Shown in pieces: positions 16,290 to 24,739 of a stretch of DNA of 64,000 nucleotides (the stretch's first letter is position 1; each line of letters starts with the position of its first letter). The notes below the pieces were generated by a model that was given only the letters and a program-made list of their open reading frames with translations, did no database searches and was not told the DNA's origin. Origin of the DNA: Lewinellaceae bacterium (GTDB lineage: Bacteria; Bacteroidota; Bacteroidia; Chitinophagales; Saprospiraceae). The position numbers were made by a program, and so were the translations under genes. The stretch is taken from NCBI GenBank assembly GCA_020636255.1, contig JACJYE010000010.1, forward strand, positions 62,001-126,000. The letters are read 5' to 3'.

Positions 16290-17441
16290 TTAAAAAAAGT
16301 GCCGGCAATCCAGCACACGGTTCTTCCTGAGGTTGGGGCCCCGCATTCGTGCTCCCGCGTTGGCGCTTTGCAGGAATTGATACCTGAAATGGGCCTCGAA
16401 CACGCTTCCGGCGGCAGGCCCTACCCCTGTCGTGTTCAGGTCGGCGCTTACCCCAAAGAAAAAGGCAGGCTGGTTACCCCCTTTGTGGCCCGGCCCGTTC
16501 GCGTAACCTCCGACGGAAAGGATAAAGGCGTCGGTATGCAGGTTGTTGGGCAGATAGACACGGTTCTGATACAGCAGGCCAAGGTAAAAGTTGCCGGCAA
16601 GGCCATACATGCCCAGGGTGCCAACCGTCATATTTTCCTGGAAGCTGAGAAATTTATACCCCTGCATATCCAGTTTGAAGTTGGGGGAAAAGGAAATGTC
16701 CATGCCGGTGCCCTGGAAGAGGGTGACGGGGATGATCATGCCTCCGTGGAAAGTCGTCCGGGGCGCTATCCTGGTGTCGAGGTTGAGGAAAGAATCATTG
16801 CCGCGGGCCGAACGGCTCACCAGATAGGGTAGGTGGTGTAAGCTGATACCCAGGTGGCTGCGCACCCTGCTGATGTGTCGTTTCCCGCGGCCGAAGCCGC
16901 CTTCGTGCCGCCATACGGCCCCGAAGTCGAAGTCGCCGAAGAAAACCCTGTCGAAAACCGGGGTTACGCTCGAAGCGTTCACGATGCCATATACAGGGTC
17001 GAGCTGGTCGGAGAAAACCAGAGGGTCCCAATCCAGCGATTTCTGCACCAACCGCCCTTCCATGCCAAAGTGGAAATTGTCCTGACGGCCGGGTATGGTA
17101 TACGAAAACACCAGCCCTGCCTGGTCGGTGGCCAGCCGGCCCAGGCCTTCGGCATTGTGCAGCAGGTGCAGGGCCAGGCCGGCGCGTACTACCGGCAACT
17201 GCATTTCGGCCGCCAGCGCATAAGTGCGGAAGCCATTATCCACCTTGCCCCATTGCATCCGGGCTACTCCCGACACGCCGATGCCCGGCTCCAGGCCCGC
17301 AAAGGCAGGGTTGAGGTATATCCTGTTGGCGTAAAATTGGGAAAAGGAAGGGTCCTGGGCGAAAGATGAGATGCAGGAGAGCACAAGCCATAACAAGGCC
17401 CCCGCACGACAAGCCCACATGGGAGTCCATCGAGATTTCAT
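16290..17441 (-). CDS. PorP/SprF family type IX secretion system membrane protein
   Basis: 383 residues with a signal peptide (LVLSCISSFAQ) followed at once by the PorP/SprF hallmark DPSFSQFYANRIYLNPAFAG, then barrel strands to the end. PorP/SprF proteins sit in the outer membrane and assist export or anchoring of particular type B T9SS cargo such as SprB. The cargo here is very likely the giant PKD protein encoded directly downstream, 58 bases away. In many genomes the adhesin gene comes first and the sprF gene second. Here the order is reversed. The 297 bases upstream of it (17442-17738) hold no other gene. Confidence 0.93.
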   Translation of the reverse strand: MKSRWTPMWACRAGALLWLVLSCISSFAQDPSFSQFYANRIYLNPAFAGLEPGIGVSGVARMQWGKVDNGFRTYALAAEMQLPVVRAGLALHLLHNAEGLGRLATDQAGLVFSYTIPGRQDNFHFGMEGRLVQKSLDWDPLVFSDQLDPVYGIVNASSVTPVFDRVFFGDFDFGAVWRHEGGFGRGKRHISRVRSHLGISLHHLPYLVSRSARGNDSFLNLDTRIAPRTTFHGGMIIPVTLFQGTGMDISFSPNFKLDMQGYKFLSFQENMTVGTLGMYGLAGNFYLGLLYQNRVYLPNNLHTDAFILSVGGYANGPGHKGGNQPAFFFGVSADLNTTGVGPAAGSVFEAHFRYQFLQSANAGARMRGPNLRKNRVLDCRHFF

Positions 17442-17738
17442 AATAATCGGTTTTGGAATATAATACTGTTGTTACACTATTTCCTTATGTCCTTGAAGGG
17501 TAGATGGCTTATGGCCTTTGGGGGGATGGGCAAAACACCGGCCAGGCACTATCCTGTCATACGGGGGGAGGATAGGCCCTGTTTTCACGTAGTATGTTAG
17601 GTGTGCTTATTGTTTAGAACAATATTTTGGATAGGCTGGGAATGTTGCTCCTTCAGAAATGAAGCGTATGCAACCGGGGCGTTGTCTTTTGAAACGATAT
17701 AAAGATAAAAATCTTATATGAAAAATGAAGTTTTTTTT

Positions 17739-18431
17739 TCATCGCCTGCTAATCCGCAATAACACGGATTCGCGGAATGCCCGGCCGATAGGGACTTTGT
17801 GGCTGCCGACGAGTACAAAGTTACCCTCCAGGTATTTGATGTGTTGCAAGGAAATGATGAAAGAACGATGGGTGCGCAAAAAATGGGTTGGAGGTAATCC
17901 CTCTTCCAGTTGGGCCAGCGTGGTTTTCGTGACGAGTACTTCACCGGCTGTATATACCTTGACGTAATCGCCATAGGCTTCCAGGAAAAGGATGTTATCG
18001 AACGCGACCCGGAACAGCTTCTTACCGGACTTAAGGGCGAGGAAGGCCGTGTCGGGGTAGCTGTTATCCCTGGGCAGTATCAGCTTCATGGCCTTGTTGA
18101 CGGCTTTGAGGAAGCGCTCCAGGGAAAAGGGCTTGAGCAGGTAGTCGATGGCTTCCAGTTCGAAACCTTCCAGGGCATATTCCGGGTAGGCGGTAGTAAA
18201 GATCACTCCCGGTGCGGTGGGCAGCGACCTGAGCAGGCTGATGCCGCTTAGCTTCGGCATGTTGATATCGAGGAATAACAATTGCGGCTGTTTGCTTTGG
18301 ATAGCCTGCATACCTTCCAAAGGGTTTGTGGCGCTACCTATTAATTCCAGGTACGGCGTTTGGGCGATATACCGCTCAAGCACGCGGATGGCAGGGGGTT
18401 CATCGTCAATGATAAAACAGGTGATCGTCAT
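17739..18431 (-). CDS. LytTR family response regulator
   Basis: 230 residues: a receiver domain with acidic pair D9/D10 and phospho-acceptor D55 (LLFLDINMPK), a switch lysine in LLKPF, then a LytTR DNA-binding domain (about 128-227: ILFLEAYGDYVKVYTAG, then FLRTHRSFIISLQHI). LytTR regulators bind imperfect direct repeats upstream of targets. Its start overlaps the stop of the histidine kinase gene by 4 bases, so the two form a cognate pair. Confidence 0.95.
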   Translation of the reverse strand: MTITCFIIDDEPPAIRVLERYIAQTPYLELIGSATNPLEGMQAIQSKQPQLLFLDINMPKLSGISLLRSLPTAPGVIFTTAYPEYALEGFELEAIDYLLKPFSLERFLKAVNKAMKLILPRDNSYPDTAFLALKSGKKLFRVAFDNILFLEAYGDYVKVYTAGEVLVTKTTLAQLEEGLPPTHFLRTHRSFIISLQHIKYLEGNFVLVGSHKVPIGRAFRESVLLRISRR

Positions 18432-19471
18432 AGGCCCTCTATTTTAAGTGCTGCCCGAAACCTGCCCTGCACGGGCCCCGCCGACATTTGGAAGCGGCCG
18501 GGGTATAAGAGCCTGAGCCGCTGCCGGAGGTTCTGTAGGCCTATGCCGTGTTGTGTTGCAGGCAGCACGGTAATGTTTTCGGGCAGGCCGTTCTCGGCCA
18601 GAAAGTCCAGCCCTTTATCCCTTATGTTGACTTCGATCCATACCGATGCGCTCTGCCCGGTGTTTTTCAGCCCGTGTTTAAAGGCATTCTCAATGAGCGG
18701 GATGAAGAGCAAGGGTGCGATCTGTTTGCCTTCCGGCGCCCCCTGGATTTCGAGGGTGATATCAGCCGTTTGTTCAAGCCTGAGGCGTTGAAGTTCGATA
18801 TAATTCCCGATGTATTCCAGTTCCTTTTCTAGGGGCACCTGTGGCTCTCCGCAATCGTACAGCATATAACGCATGCATTCGGACAGCCGCAATAGCGCTT
18901 CCGGTGCTTTGGGAGACCCTTCGAGGGAAAGGCTGTACAGGCTGTTCAGCGTATTGAACAGGAAATGAGGGTCGATCTGTGATTTCAATGCCTTCAGTTC
19001 TGCTTCCGCCTTCTGGCGTTCGAGCCGGTTGATCCTTTTCTCCTGGCGCTGCACTTCGAACCATCCTTTGGACAGTTTCAGTAAAGTGGCCAGGGTGGTG
19101 TAAACCAGGATATACTGGAATATATCCCAGAATTTGAAATAGGAAATAAAATAATAACCCGGAAAAAGCCAGTCGGCCAGATACTGAAAGGTGAACCAGT
19201 TAAACAGGCTCGCCCCGGCCATCAGGGCCAGGGTGAGCGCCAGGTAGGGTACTATGCGGTTGGGGCGCAGCAGCTCAGGGATCAGCAGCAACAGGTTGAC
19301 ATACACCGCCAGCCAAAGGCTGAGGTGGAAAAGCGTGCAGTAGACCAGGTCGACCATGTGAATGTCGTCCTGATAGGCAAAATGCCGGGTGAGCACGAAA
19401 AAAGAGAGGGCCCAGAAGGCCAGGTGCTGGAGCCATCTGTTGTGAAGGGCCTGGGCTATCCTGTTTTTCAT
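18428..19471 (-). CDS. LytS/YehU-type sensor histidine kinase
   Basis: 347 residues with four predicted membrane helices in the first 130 residues and a short coiled coil (about 140-163). Next comes the His_kinase region with phospho-acceptor H169 in LKSQIDPHFLFNTLNSLYSL, and an ATPase part with the N-box PLIENAFKHGLKN and a G-rich motif GIGLQNLRQRL. The sensor part has no recognisable ligand domain. It overlaps the downstream LytTR gene by 4 bases. A lipoprotein gene ends 15 bases before its start. Confidence 0.95.
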   Translation of the reverse strand: MKNRIAQALHNRWLQHLAFWALSFFVLTRHFAYQDDIHMVDLVYCTLFHLSLWLAVYVNLLLLIPELLRPNRIVPYLALTLALMAGASLFNWFTFQYLADWLFPGYYFISYFKFWDIFQYILVYTTLATLLKLSKGWFEVQRQEKRINRLERQKAEAELKALKSQIDPHFLFNTLNSLYSLSLEGSPKAPEALLRLSECMRYMLYDCGEPQVPLEKELEYIGNYIELQRLRLEQTADITLEIQGAPEGKQIAPLLFIPLIENAFKHGLKNTGQSASVWIEVNIRDKGLDFLAENGLPENITVLPATQHGIGLQNLRQRLRLLYPGRFQMSAGPVQGRFRAALKIEGL

Positions 19472-19486
19472 GTTGTGCGTGATTTG

Positions 19487-20038
19487 CTAACGCTTGTTGA
19501 AAACGATAGGGTCGGCGAAGGCCTCTTTTTCGCCGGCGTATTTTTTGACGAACTCCTGCAGGTCGCGTGTAGGCGCGGTAAGTACGATATTACCATCGGT
19601 CGTCGTTTCGTGTTTGATCCTGATCTTTCGCTGTTTGATGAGCTGGCTCAGCCAGTTGGTATCGAAGAAATAGACCGTCATCTGTTTGCCTGAAAACTCC
19701 ACCTTGGCGAAGGAATGGGTGCGTATCCAGGGGGCTATGATGGCGGCATCCTGTTCGTCGTATTTCGGCGTAAGGCTGTAGAAGTCGAAAAAGAAATAGT
19801 CGCCGAGCTTAACCAGATGTACTTCAAAAGTGGCCTGCTCATCTTCATCCGAGAAGTTCAGTTGATAAACAGGGCCTTCCGATTGTTCAAAAGTCCACAG
19901 CCAGTCATCTCCTTTCCAGGCGCCCAGGGCCTCTTTCCGGAATACCTGGGTATCGTCAGAATACAGCGGATAGATGGATGGGATACAGCTTTGGAGCAAC
20001 AAGGCCGTGAAGGCCGCAATGATAATAGGCTTTTTCAT
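19487..20038 (-). CDS. Small lipoprotein of a two-component operon, function unknown
   Basis: 183 residues opening with a lipoprotein signal (FTALLLQSC) and conserved-looking SIYPLY directly after it. This pattern, IYPLYTDDD/E, is common in Bacteroidota lipoproteins that end in a small beta domain. The body is beta-rich (DWLWTFEQSEGPVYQLNF, then VHLVKLGDYFFFDFY). It is the first gene of the operon with the LytS-type kinase (15 bases) and LytTR regulator. That position makes it a candidate envelope sensor accessory, which is inference. Confidence 0.75.
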   Translation of the reverse strand: MKKPIIIAAFTALLLQSCIPSIYPLYSDDTQVFRKEALGAWKGDDWLWTFEQSEGPVYQLNFSDEDEQATFEVHLVKLGDYFFFDFYSLTPKYDEQDAAIIAPWIRTHSFAKVEFSGKQMTVYFFDTNWLSQLIKQRKIRIKHETTTDGNIVLTAPTRDLQEFVKKYAGEKEAFADPIVFNKR

Positions 20039-20089
20039 GGTTCGAGCTTTTGATCATGCCTGCAATTTCCCTTCTGGCCCGGGCCTGTA

Positions 20090-20097
20090 CAAAAATA
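20090..20097 (-). promoter_or_regulatory. -7 box for the lipoprotein/kinase/regulator operon
   Basis: Read on the - strand this is TATTTTTG, an exact TAnnTTTG. It would give a leader of about 45 bases. No -33 TTG at good spacing was found. Confidence 0.45.
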
Positions 20098-20214
20098 ATC
20101 GTTGAACGGCAATTGGCGGCAGTTGAACAGCAGGTGGGCGTATAAAGACGGCTTGTTCATCCGAAAATCAGGGCCATTGATCAAGTAATCTGCCGCAGAT
20201 CGGGTTTTGCCGTA

Positions 20215-20222
20215 TATATTTG
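20215..20222 (+). promoter_or_regulatory. -7 box for the ABC exporter operon
   Basis: TATATTTG matches TAnnTTTG, 25 bases before the ATG of the ATPase gene. The -33 element is not clear. Confidence 0.45.
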
Positions 20223-20247
20223 GGCAAAGACTAAAACCACCCTATAA

Positions 20248-21141
20248 ATGAGCATACTTTCTATTCAGGGGTTAACGAAGCGATATGGAAAGATCACGGC
20301 CGTTGAGGGGCTGAAGCTCGAGGTCGAGAAGGGCATGTCGTTCGGCATATTGGGGCCTAATGGCAGCGGTAAGACGACGACTTTGGGCATCATCCTGGGC
20401 ATTATCCATGCCAATTCGGGGCAGTTTCAATGGTTCGAAGGCCGCTACGGTAACGATCACCGCCGGCAGATCGGCGCTTTGCTGGAAACGCCCAATTTTT
20501 ACCCGTATCTCAATGCGGTGGACAACCTTCGGATCATTGCCCATATCAAAAAGACTAAGGAGGCCCACATTGACGAACTGCTTGAAATGGTCAACCTGTA
20601 CCACCGCCGGCATTCCCCGTTTCGCACCTATTCGCTGGGCATGAAGCAACGCCTGGCGATTGCCGCGGCAATGGTGGGCAGCCCCGAAGTGCTGATCTTT
20701 GACGAACCCACCAATGGCCTCGACCCGCAAGGCATCGCAGAAGTGCGGCAAACCCTGAAGAACATCGCTGATATGGGCAAAACCATCATTATGGCGAGCC
20801 ACATCCTCGACGAAGTGGAAAAGGTCTGCTCGCATGTGGCCATCATCAAAAACGGCAAGCTGCTTGCTAGCGGCACCGTGGGGGCCATCATTAGCGATGA
20901 TATACAGGTAGAGGTTGGAGCAGAACACACTGCTGGCCTGCGCGAGGTGTTTGCGGCGTACCCGCCCGTGCGAAAGATGGAAGAGCGCAACGGGCACCTG
21001 CTGCTGTTCCTGTCCGAAGCCGTGCCGGCATCCACGCTCAACAAGCTGGCTTTCGAAAAGGGTATCACCCTGTCGCACCTCAGAGTGGCCAGGAAAAGCC
21101 TGGAATCGGAATTCCTCGACATCACTTCCCGCGAAGCCTGA
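20248..21141 (+). CDS. ABC transporter ATP-binding protein (GldA/CcmA-like)
   Basis: 297 residues with Walker A GPNGSGKTT (36-44), signature in the SLGMKQR form used by bacitracin/drug-type and GldA-type ATPases, Walker B plus D-loop LIFDEPTNGLDP, and the switch histidine in IIMASHIL. A C-terminal extension of about 80 residues follows. It energises the permease encoded 44 bases downstream. The substrate is unknown. A GldA role in gliding is possible, but the sequence does not separate it from other members of this family. Confidence 0.93.
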   Translation: MSILSIQGLTKRYGKITAVEGLKLEVEKGMSFGILGPNGSGKTTTLGIILGIIHANSGQFQWFEGRYGNDHRRQIGALLETPNFYPYLNAVDNLRIIAHIKKTKEAHIDELLEMVNLYHRRHSPFRTYSLGMKQRLAIAAAMVGSPEVLIFDEPTNGLDPQGIAEVRQTLKNIADMGKTIIMASHILDEVEKVCSHVAIIKNGKLLASGTVGAIISDDIQVEVGAEHTAGLREVFAAYPPVRKMEERNGHLLLFLSEAVPASTLNKLAFEKGITLSHLRVARKSLESEFLDITSREA

Positions 21142-21144
21142 TCC

Positions 21145-21164
21145 TGTTTTTTGAACACTGCTTA
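21145..21164. repeat. TTTTTTGAACACTACT motif, copy 2
   Basis: TGTTTTTTGAACACTGCTTA lies between the ATPase and permease genes, about 22 bases before the permease ATG. It is a degenerate copy of the motif. Confidence 0.5.
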
Positions 21165-21185
21165 CTACACAAAACGGAAAAAGAC

Positions 21186-21992
21186 ATGTTCTACCTGCTG
21201 AAGCTGGAATGGATGAAATTGAACAAATTCATAGCCTTCCGCATTTTCATAGCCTTTTATATTGTATTGTTACCGGCCATCCTGCTGCTCGGAAAGCGCA
21301 TTCCCGAGCTGCCGCCGCCTTTGATGACCAACGAAGTGCTGTTCATGTTCCCGACAGTCTGGGGATGGCTGGCCTATGTCGGTTGCTGGCTATGCTTTTT
21401 CTTCTTCGGTTTCCTGGCCATCATTGCCATCACGACGGAATACAGCTATCGGACGATGCGGCAGAACATCATCACAGGCCTGAGCCGCAGCCAGTATTTT
21501 CTGGGTAAGTTCTACCTCATCCTGGCTGTCAGCCTGCTGGCTACGGCCTATTATGCTTTTTGCGCCCTGCTGATCGGTTATTTCAATACCCCTGTGGTTT
21601 ATTGGCATAAGGTGGTTCAGGACGTAGCTTACATCCCCCGGTATTTTCTGATGTGTTTTGGGTATATGAGCTTTGGCGCTTTGCTGGGTTTTTGGGCCAA
21701 GCGCACGGGCATTGCCCTGTTCCTGTACCTTTCCTATGTGATGTTCCTGGAGGCTATACTGCGGTGGGGCATCCACCTTCAGCTATGGAAACACCCGAGC
21801 ATGCATTTCTACCCGATGAATGCCGTTGAAGACCTCACGCCATTGCCCTTTACGAAGATGGCGGATGAATTTCTGTCCAACTACGGCTTCAGCCTGTTCC
21901 TGAGCCCCGCTGAAGCCGCTATCACAACAATAGTGTACTCCAGCCTTTTCCTCTGGTTGTCATTTCGACTGGTGCGCCGGGCCGACCTGTAA
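21186..21992 (+). CDS. ABC-2 type transporter permease
   Basis: 268 residues with six predicted membrane helices (for example VGCWLCFFFFGFLAIIAI, FLGKFYLILAVSLLATAYYA and TTIVYSSLFLWLSF). The cytoplasmic segment TTEYSYRTMRQNIITGLSRSQ after the second helix is typical of ABC-2 permeases paired with CcmA-type ATPases. Partner of the ATPase just upstream. The transported molecule is unknown. Confidence 0.9.
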   Translation: MFYLLKLEWMKLNKFIAFRIFIAFYIVLLPAILLLGKRIPELPPPLMTNEVLFMFPTVWGWLAYVGCWLCFFFFGFLAIIAITTEYSYRTMRQNIITGLSRSQYFLGKFYLILAVSLLATAYYAFCALLIGYFNTPVVYWHKVVQDVAYIPRYFLMCFGYMSFGALLGFWAKRTGIALFLYLSYVMFLEAILRWGIHLQLWKHPSMHFYPMNAVEDLTPLPFTKMADEFLSNYGFSLFLSPAEAAITTIVYSSLFLWLSFRLVRRADL

Positions 21993-22163
21993 CATTTTGC
22001 TTTGTTCGCCGTATAAAAAACAAGCCGGGTTCAGAACCAACTTTCGGGGAACAGGGTTTTACTGGATAGGGAAAATGCCAACTATTTTTTGGCGGTATAC
22101 AATAAAAGAAAGCAGAAATTGTTAAAAAATTTAAGATTATTTTAACATTTACGCTCAAATTTG

Positions 22164-22350
22164 TATTTTTGTGGCAGGTGATGTAGCGAAATAGTGTTAC
22201 AACGCCACAGATTATTGAAGATGATTGTTTTTTGGTTAAATGGTTTAAGATAAATGGTAGTATTTTTTTGAAGGGTGATAAATCCTTCATAATAACAGTC
22301 GGGTGATTTCTTACAAGAGCGAAGCTTTTTTACTTCGCTCTTTTTATTTT
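22164..22350 (+). ncRNA. Candidate non-coding RNA with promoter box and strong terminator
   Basis: TATTTTTG at 22164-22171 is an exact -7 box, predicting a start near 22178. The stretch has no useful ORF. It has three hairpins: GTGGC/GCCAC (about 22171-22208), TGAAGG/CCTTCA (about 22269-22289), and a 10-base stem AAGAGCGAAG/CTTCGCTCTT (22315-22342) followed by a T-run. A long leader for the downstream genes is the alternative, but the terminator and the fresh promoter at 22479 argue for a separate short RNA. Confidence 0.45.
22315..22350 (+). terminator. Strong intrinsic terminator
   Basis: A 10-base perfect stem AAGAGCGAAG with CTTCGCTCTT, 8-base loop, then TTTATTTTT. It ends the candidate RNA or any transcript from the ABC permease operon 320 bases upstream. 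Confidence 0.85.
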
Positions 22351-22352
22351 TA

Positions 22353-22393
22353 GGGCCTTTGCAGCTCAAAGGCTGGCCTCCAAACAAGTTCTT
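22353..22393. repeat. GAGCTTGTTTGGAGG palindromic repeat, copy 3 (left arm missing)
   Basis: GGCCTTTGCAGCTC is followed by GGCCTCCAAACAAGTTCTT. This matches the loop and right arm of copy 1 almost exactly. The left arm is absent, with the terminator of the upstream RNA in its place. Confidence 0.7.
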
Positions 22394-22478
22394 ACGCTCG
22401 CATGGGCCACAAATGATCAACAGGATCACTACGAAAATTCGGGATGGCTCTTATTTACCCGGATGCCTCCTTTTTTTT

Positions 22479-22486
22479 TATTTTTG
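22479..22486 (+). promoter_or_regulatory. -7 box of lolD
   Basis: TATTTTTG, exact TAnnTTTG. It predicts a start near 22493, about 16 bases before the GTG used for lolD, and so rules out the longer in-frame reading from 22359. Confidence 0.55.
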
Positions 22487-22508
22487 GCGCATCATAAAAA
22501 GCAATACT

Positions 22509-23159
22509 GTGATCCAGGCTCGAAACATACATAAATCCTTCAGCAAGCTCCATGTGTTGAAAGGCGTCGATTTTGAAGTAAAAAAGGGGGAAGTGGTCTC
22601 CATTGTTGGTAAGTCGGGGGCGGGAAAAAGCACTTTGCTGCACATCCTGGGTACGCTTGACCGGGCCGACGAAGGGCAATTGCTCATCAACGGCGAAGAC
22701 GTTTTCCGGATGAATGCCAAACGCATGTCGGCTTTTCGGAACAAGAACATCGGTTTCGTGTTCCAGTTCCACCACCTTTTACCCGAGTTCACCGCGCTGG
22801 AGAATACTTACATCCCGGCCCTTATTGCCCATCAGCCGGAGAACAAGGCCCGGGAGCGGGCCAGGGAACTACTGGATTATCTGGGTTTGTCCGAGCGCCT
22901 GGGCCATAAGCCGGCGCAACTGTCGGGCGGGGAACAGCAGCGCGTAGCCGTTGCCCGGTCCCTGATGAACCAGCCTGCTATCGTATTTGCCGACGAACCA
23001 TCCGGCAACCTCGATTCCGCTTCATCCCAGGAACTGCACCAGCTACTGTTCAACCTCAGGCGGGATTTTCAACAGACATTTATCATCGTGACCCATAATA
23101 AGGAACTGGCGGCCATGAGCGACCGTTGCCTGGAAATGCAGGATGGGCGCCTGATCTGA
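22509..23159 (+). CDS. lolD: Lipoprotein-releasing ABC transporter ATPase (LolD-like)
   Basis: 216 residues starting at GTG 22509. The frame extends upstream but contains repeat and promoter sequence. Walker A GKSGAGKST (34-42), signature LSGGEQQR (138-145), Walker B IVFADEPSG with the GNLD D-loop typical of LolD/MacB, and FQFHHLLPEFTALEN as in LolD. It powers transfer of outer-membrane lipoproteins from the inner membrane. No LolC/E permease gene is adjacent, so it must work with one encoded elsewhere. First gene of a run with the DUF389 protein, nicotinamidase and ornithine aminotransferase. Confidence 0.9.
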   Translation: MIQARNIHKSFSKLHVLKGVDFEVKKGEVVSIVGKSGAGKSTLLHILGTLDRADEGQLLINGEDVFRMNAKRMSAFRNKNIGFVFQFHHLLPEFTALENTYIPALIAHQPENKARERARELLDYLGLSERLGHKPAQLSGGEQQRVAVARSLMNQPAIVFADEPSGNLDSASSQELHQLLFNLRRDFQQTFIIVTHNKELAAMSDRCLEMQDGRLI

Positions 23160-23201
23160 AAGGCCGCCTTGTACCTCTGCCTGTCGCCAAACACAGTTTC
23201 C

Positions 23202-24692
23202 ATGAGCGAGCAAAAAGGCTTCAACTCCGGGGAGGCTGCCGAAGCAAAGAGCATCGGCGGCATCCTGAAGGAACTCGGAAAAGCTATACGGGAATGGTTC
23301 CGCGTGCTGCTGGACCTTCAGGATGGCCTCGACAGAGAAGGCACCATCGTTGCGATCAAGACCAACAAGCGCATGCGTGGCGCCAATGCCTGGCTGCTCG
23401 GCTGCTCCATTATGATCGCTTCGCTGGGGCTTGACCTCAATTCACCCGCCGTTATCATCGGCGCCATGCTCGTTTCACCCCTGATGTCGCCCATCCTCGG
23501 CATAGGGCTCGGGGTAGGCCTCAACGACAAAGATACCTTGCTGGTCGCTTTACAGCATTTTGGGGTAGCTATAGTCATCGCATTGGTTACCAGCACTTTT
23601 TACTTTTTCGTTTCTCCTTTCGGCCAGATGACATCGGAGATCCAAAGCCGGACCTCACCAACCGTGCTGGACGGGCTTGTGGCCATTTTCGGCGGCCTGG
23701 CGGGTATCATTTCCACAACCCGGAAAGATAAATCGAACGCCATACCTGGTGTGGCTATCGCAACGGCTTTGATGCCTCCTCTTTGCGTTACGGGTTTCGG
23801 CCTTGCCGAGCTGCTGGATCTAATCATCCATCCTTCCGGCCTGTCGCCTGAAGGTTTTCACCAGGCACTCACCCGGACGTGGGGCATTATCGGGGGCTCT
23901 TTTTACCTTTTTTTCCTCAACTCCTTTTTTATAGCCCTCACCGCCTTTCTGATGATCCGCCTGTTGCGCTTCCCCCTCAAAACGCACGTCGATAAAAGAG
24001 AGGCCCGGCGCAATAGCTTTCTCATCGTCTTTTTCAGCCTGCTCGTGGCCTTGCCCAGCGCGGCCATTCTGTATCAGCTCTACCTGTTGCAGCAGGACAA
24101 GAAAAAAGTGGACACTTTTATCACGGACTATTTTCCCGAAGCCTGCATCAAACACGACCTCACCCGCATAAGCCCGGATACCAACAAGCTGATCCTGCAG
24201 CTGCTGGGCCGAAAGATATCCCAGGATTCCATTCTGTACTATGAAACGCTGCTCTCCCGGAAGTATGGGCTGCACAAACCCGTGCTGCTGTTTCCCATGC
24301 AGGCAGAGCTGGGCATGGAGGACCTGAAAAACCTCCTGCAGGAGCAGAAGCGGGAAGTGGTGTCATTGGTGCAGGCCGAGCGGGAAGCTACGGAAGAAGA
24401 AGCTGCCCGGCAACGGGCACAGGCTCAGGAAGCCGTGCTGCAAAGCCGCATGGACTCCGTGCGCATCAGCAGGTCGCTGAAGCTGGCCCGGGAAGCCTTC
24501 CCTGAAGAGCTGGCCATGATCCGCTATGCTCCGGAAATGCAGGAGATGGGTGATAGCCTCGTGCAGGTGCTGCCGCCAGCCTTTCTCGTGCAATGGGTGA
24601 AGGGAAAGGGCAATCAGGAGAACAAACAACGCCTTGAAGGCATTCTGAAAGTAGGGTCCGAATGGAAAGCCCTGCGCGTATTGTACTACTAG
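23202..24692 (+). CDS. DUF389 family membrane protein with long C-terminal domain
   Basis: 496 residues from ATG 23202. The TTG at 23169 overlaps no better context. The DUF389 core (about 55-240) is clear: LDLNSPAVIIGAMLVSPLMS, GLAGIISTTRKDKSNAIPGV and AIATALMPPLCVTGFGLAE, with six or so membrane helices. After the last helix (about residue 300) comes a soluble domain with a coiled-coil segment rich in Glu, Ala and Gln (about 390-430). The role of DUF389 proteins is not established. The C-terminal domain is probably periplasmic. 42 bases follow lolD. Confidence 0.9.
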   Translation: MSEQKGFNSGEAAEAKSIGGILKELGKAIREWFRVLLDLQDGLDREGTIVAIKTNKRMRGANAWLLGCSIMIASLGLDLNSPAVIIGAMLVSPLMSPILGIGLGVGLNDKDTLLVALQHFGVAIVIALVTSTFYFFVSPFGQMTSEIQSRTSPTVLDGLVAIFGGLAGIISTTRKDKSNAIPGVAIATALMPPLCVTGFGLAELLDLIIHPSGLSPEGFHQALTRTWGIIGGSFYLFFLNSFFIALTAFLMIRLLRFPLKTHVDKREARRNSFLIVFFSLLVALPSAAILYQLYLLQQDKKKVDTFITDYFPEACIKHDLTRISPDTNKLILQLLGRKISQDSILYYETLLSRKYGLHKPVLLFPMQAELGMEDLKNLLQEQKREVVSLVQAEREATEEEAARQRAQAQEAVLQSRMDSVRISRSLKLAREAFPEELAMIRYAPEMQEMGDSLVQVLPPAFLVQWVKGKGNQENKQRLEGILKVGSEWKALRVLYY

Positions 24693-24711
24693 GTAGCGTT
24701 CAAAAAATAAT
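24691..24711. repeat. TTTTTTGAACACTACT motif, copy 3
   Basis: AGGTAGCGTTCAAAAAATAA is the reverse-complement form of the motif. It overlaps the stop of the DUF389 gene and lies 30 bases before the pncA start. Confidence 0.55.
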
Positions 24712-24739
24712 ATGCCGCATTTTTAAATATTCTGTCTAC

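Noticed and set aside
20055..20144. 29-codon + strand ORF between the lipoprotein and ABC ATPase genes
   Set aside because: It has no promoter, no domain and an average composition. It overlaps the -7 box of the opposite operon.
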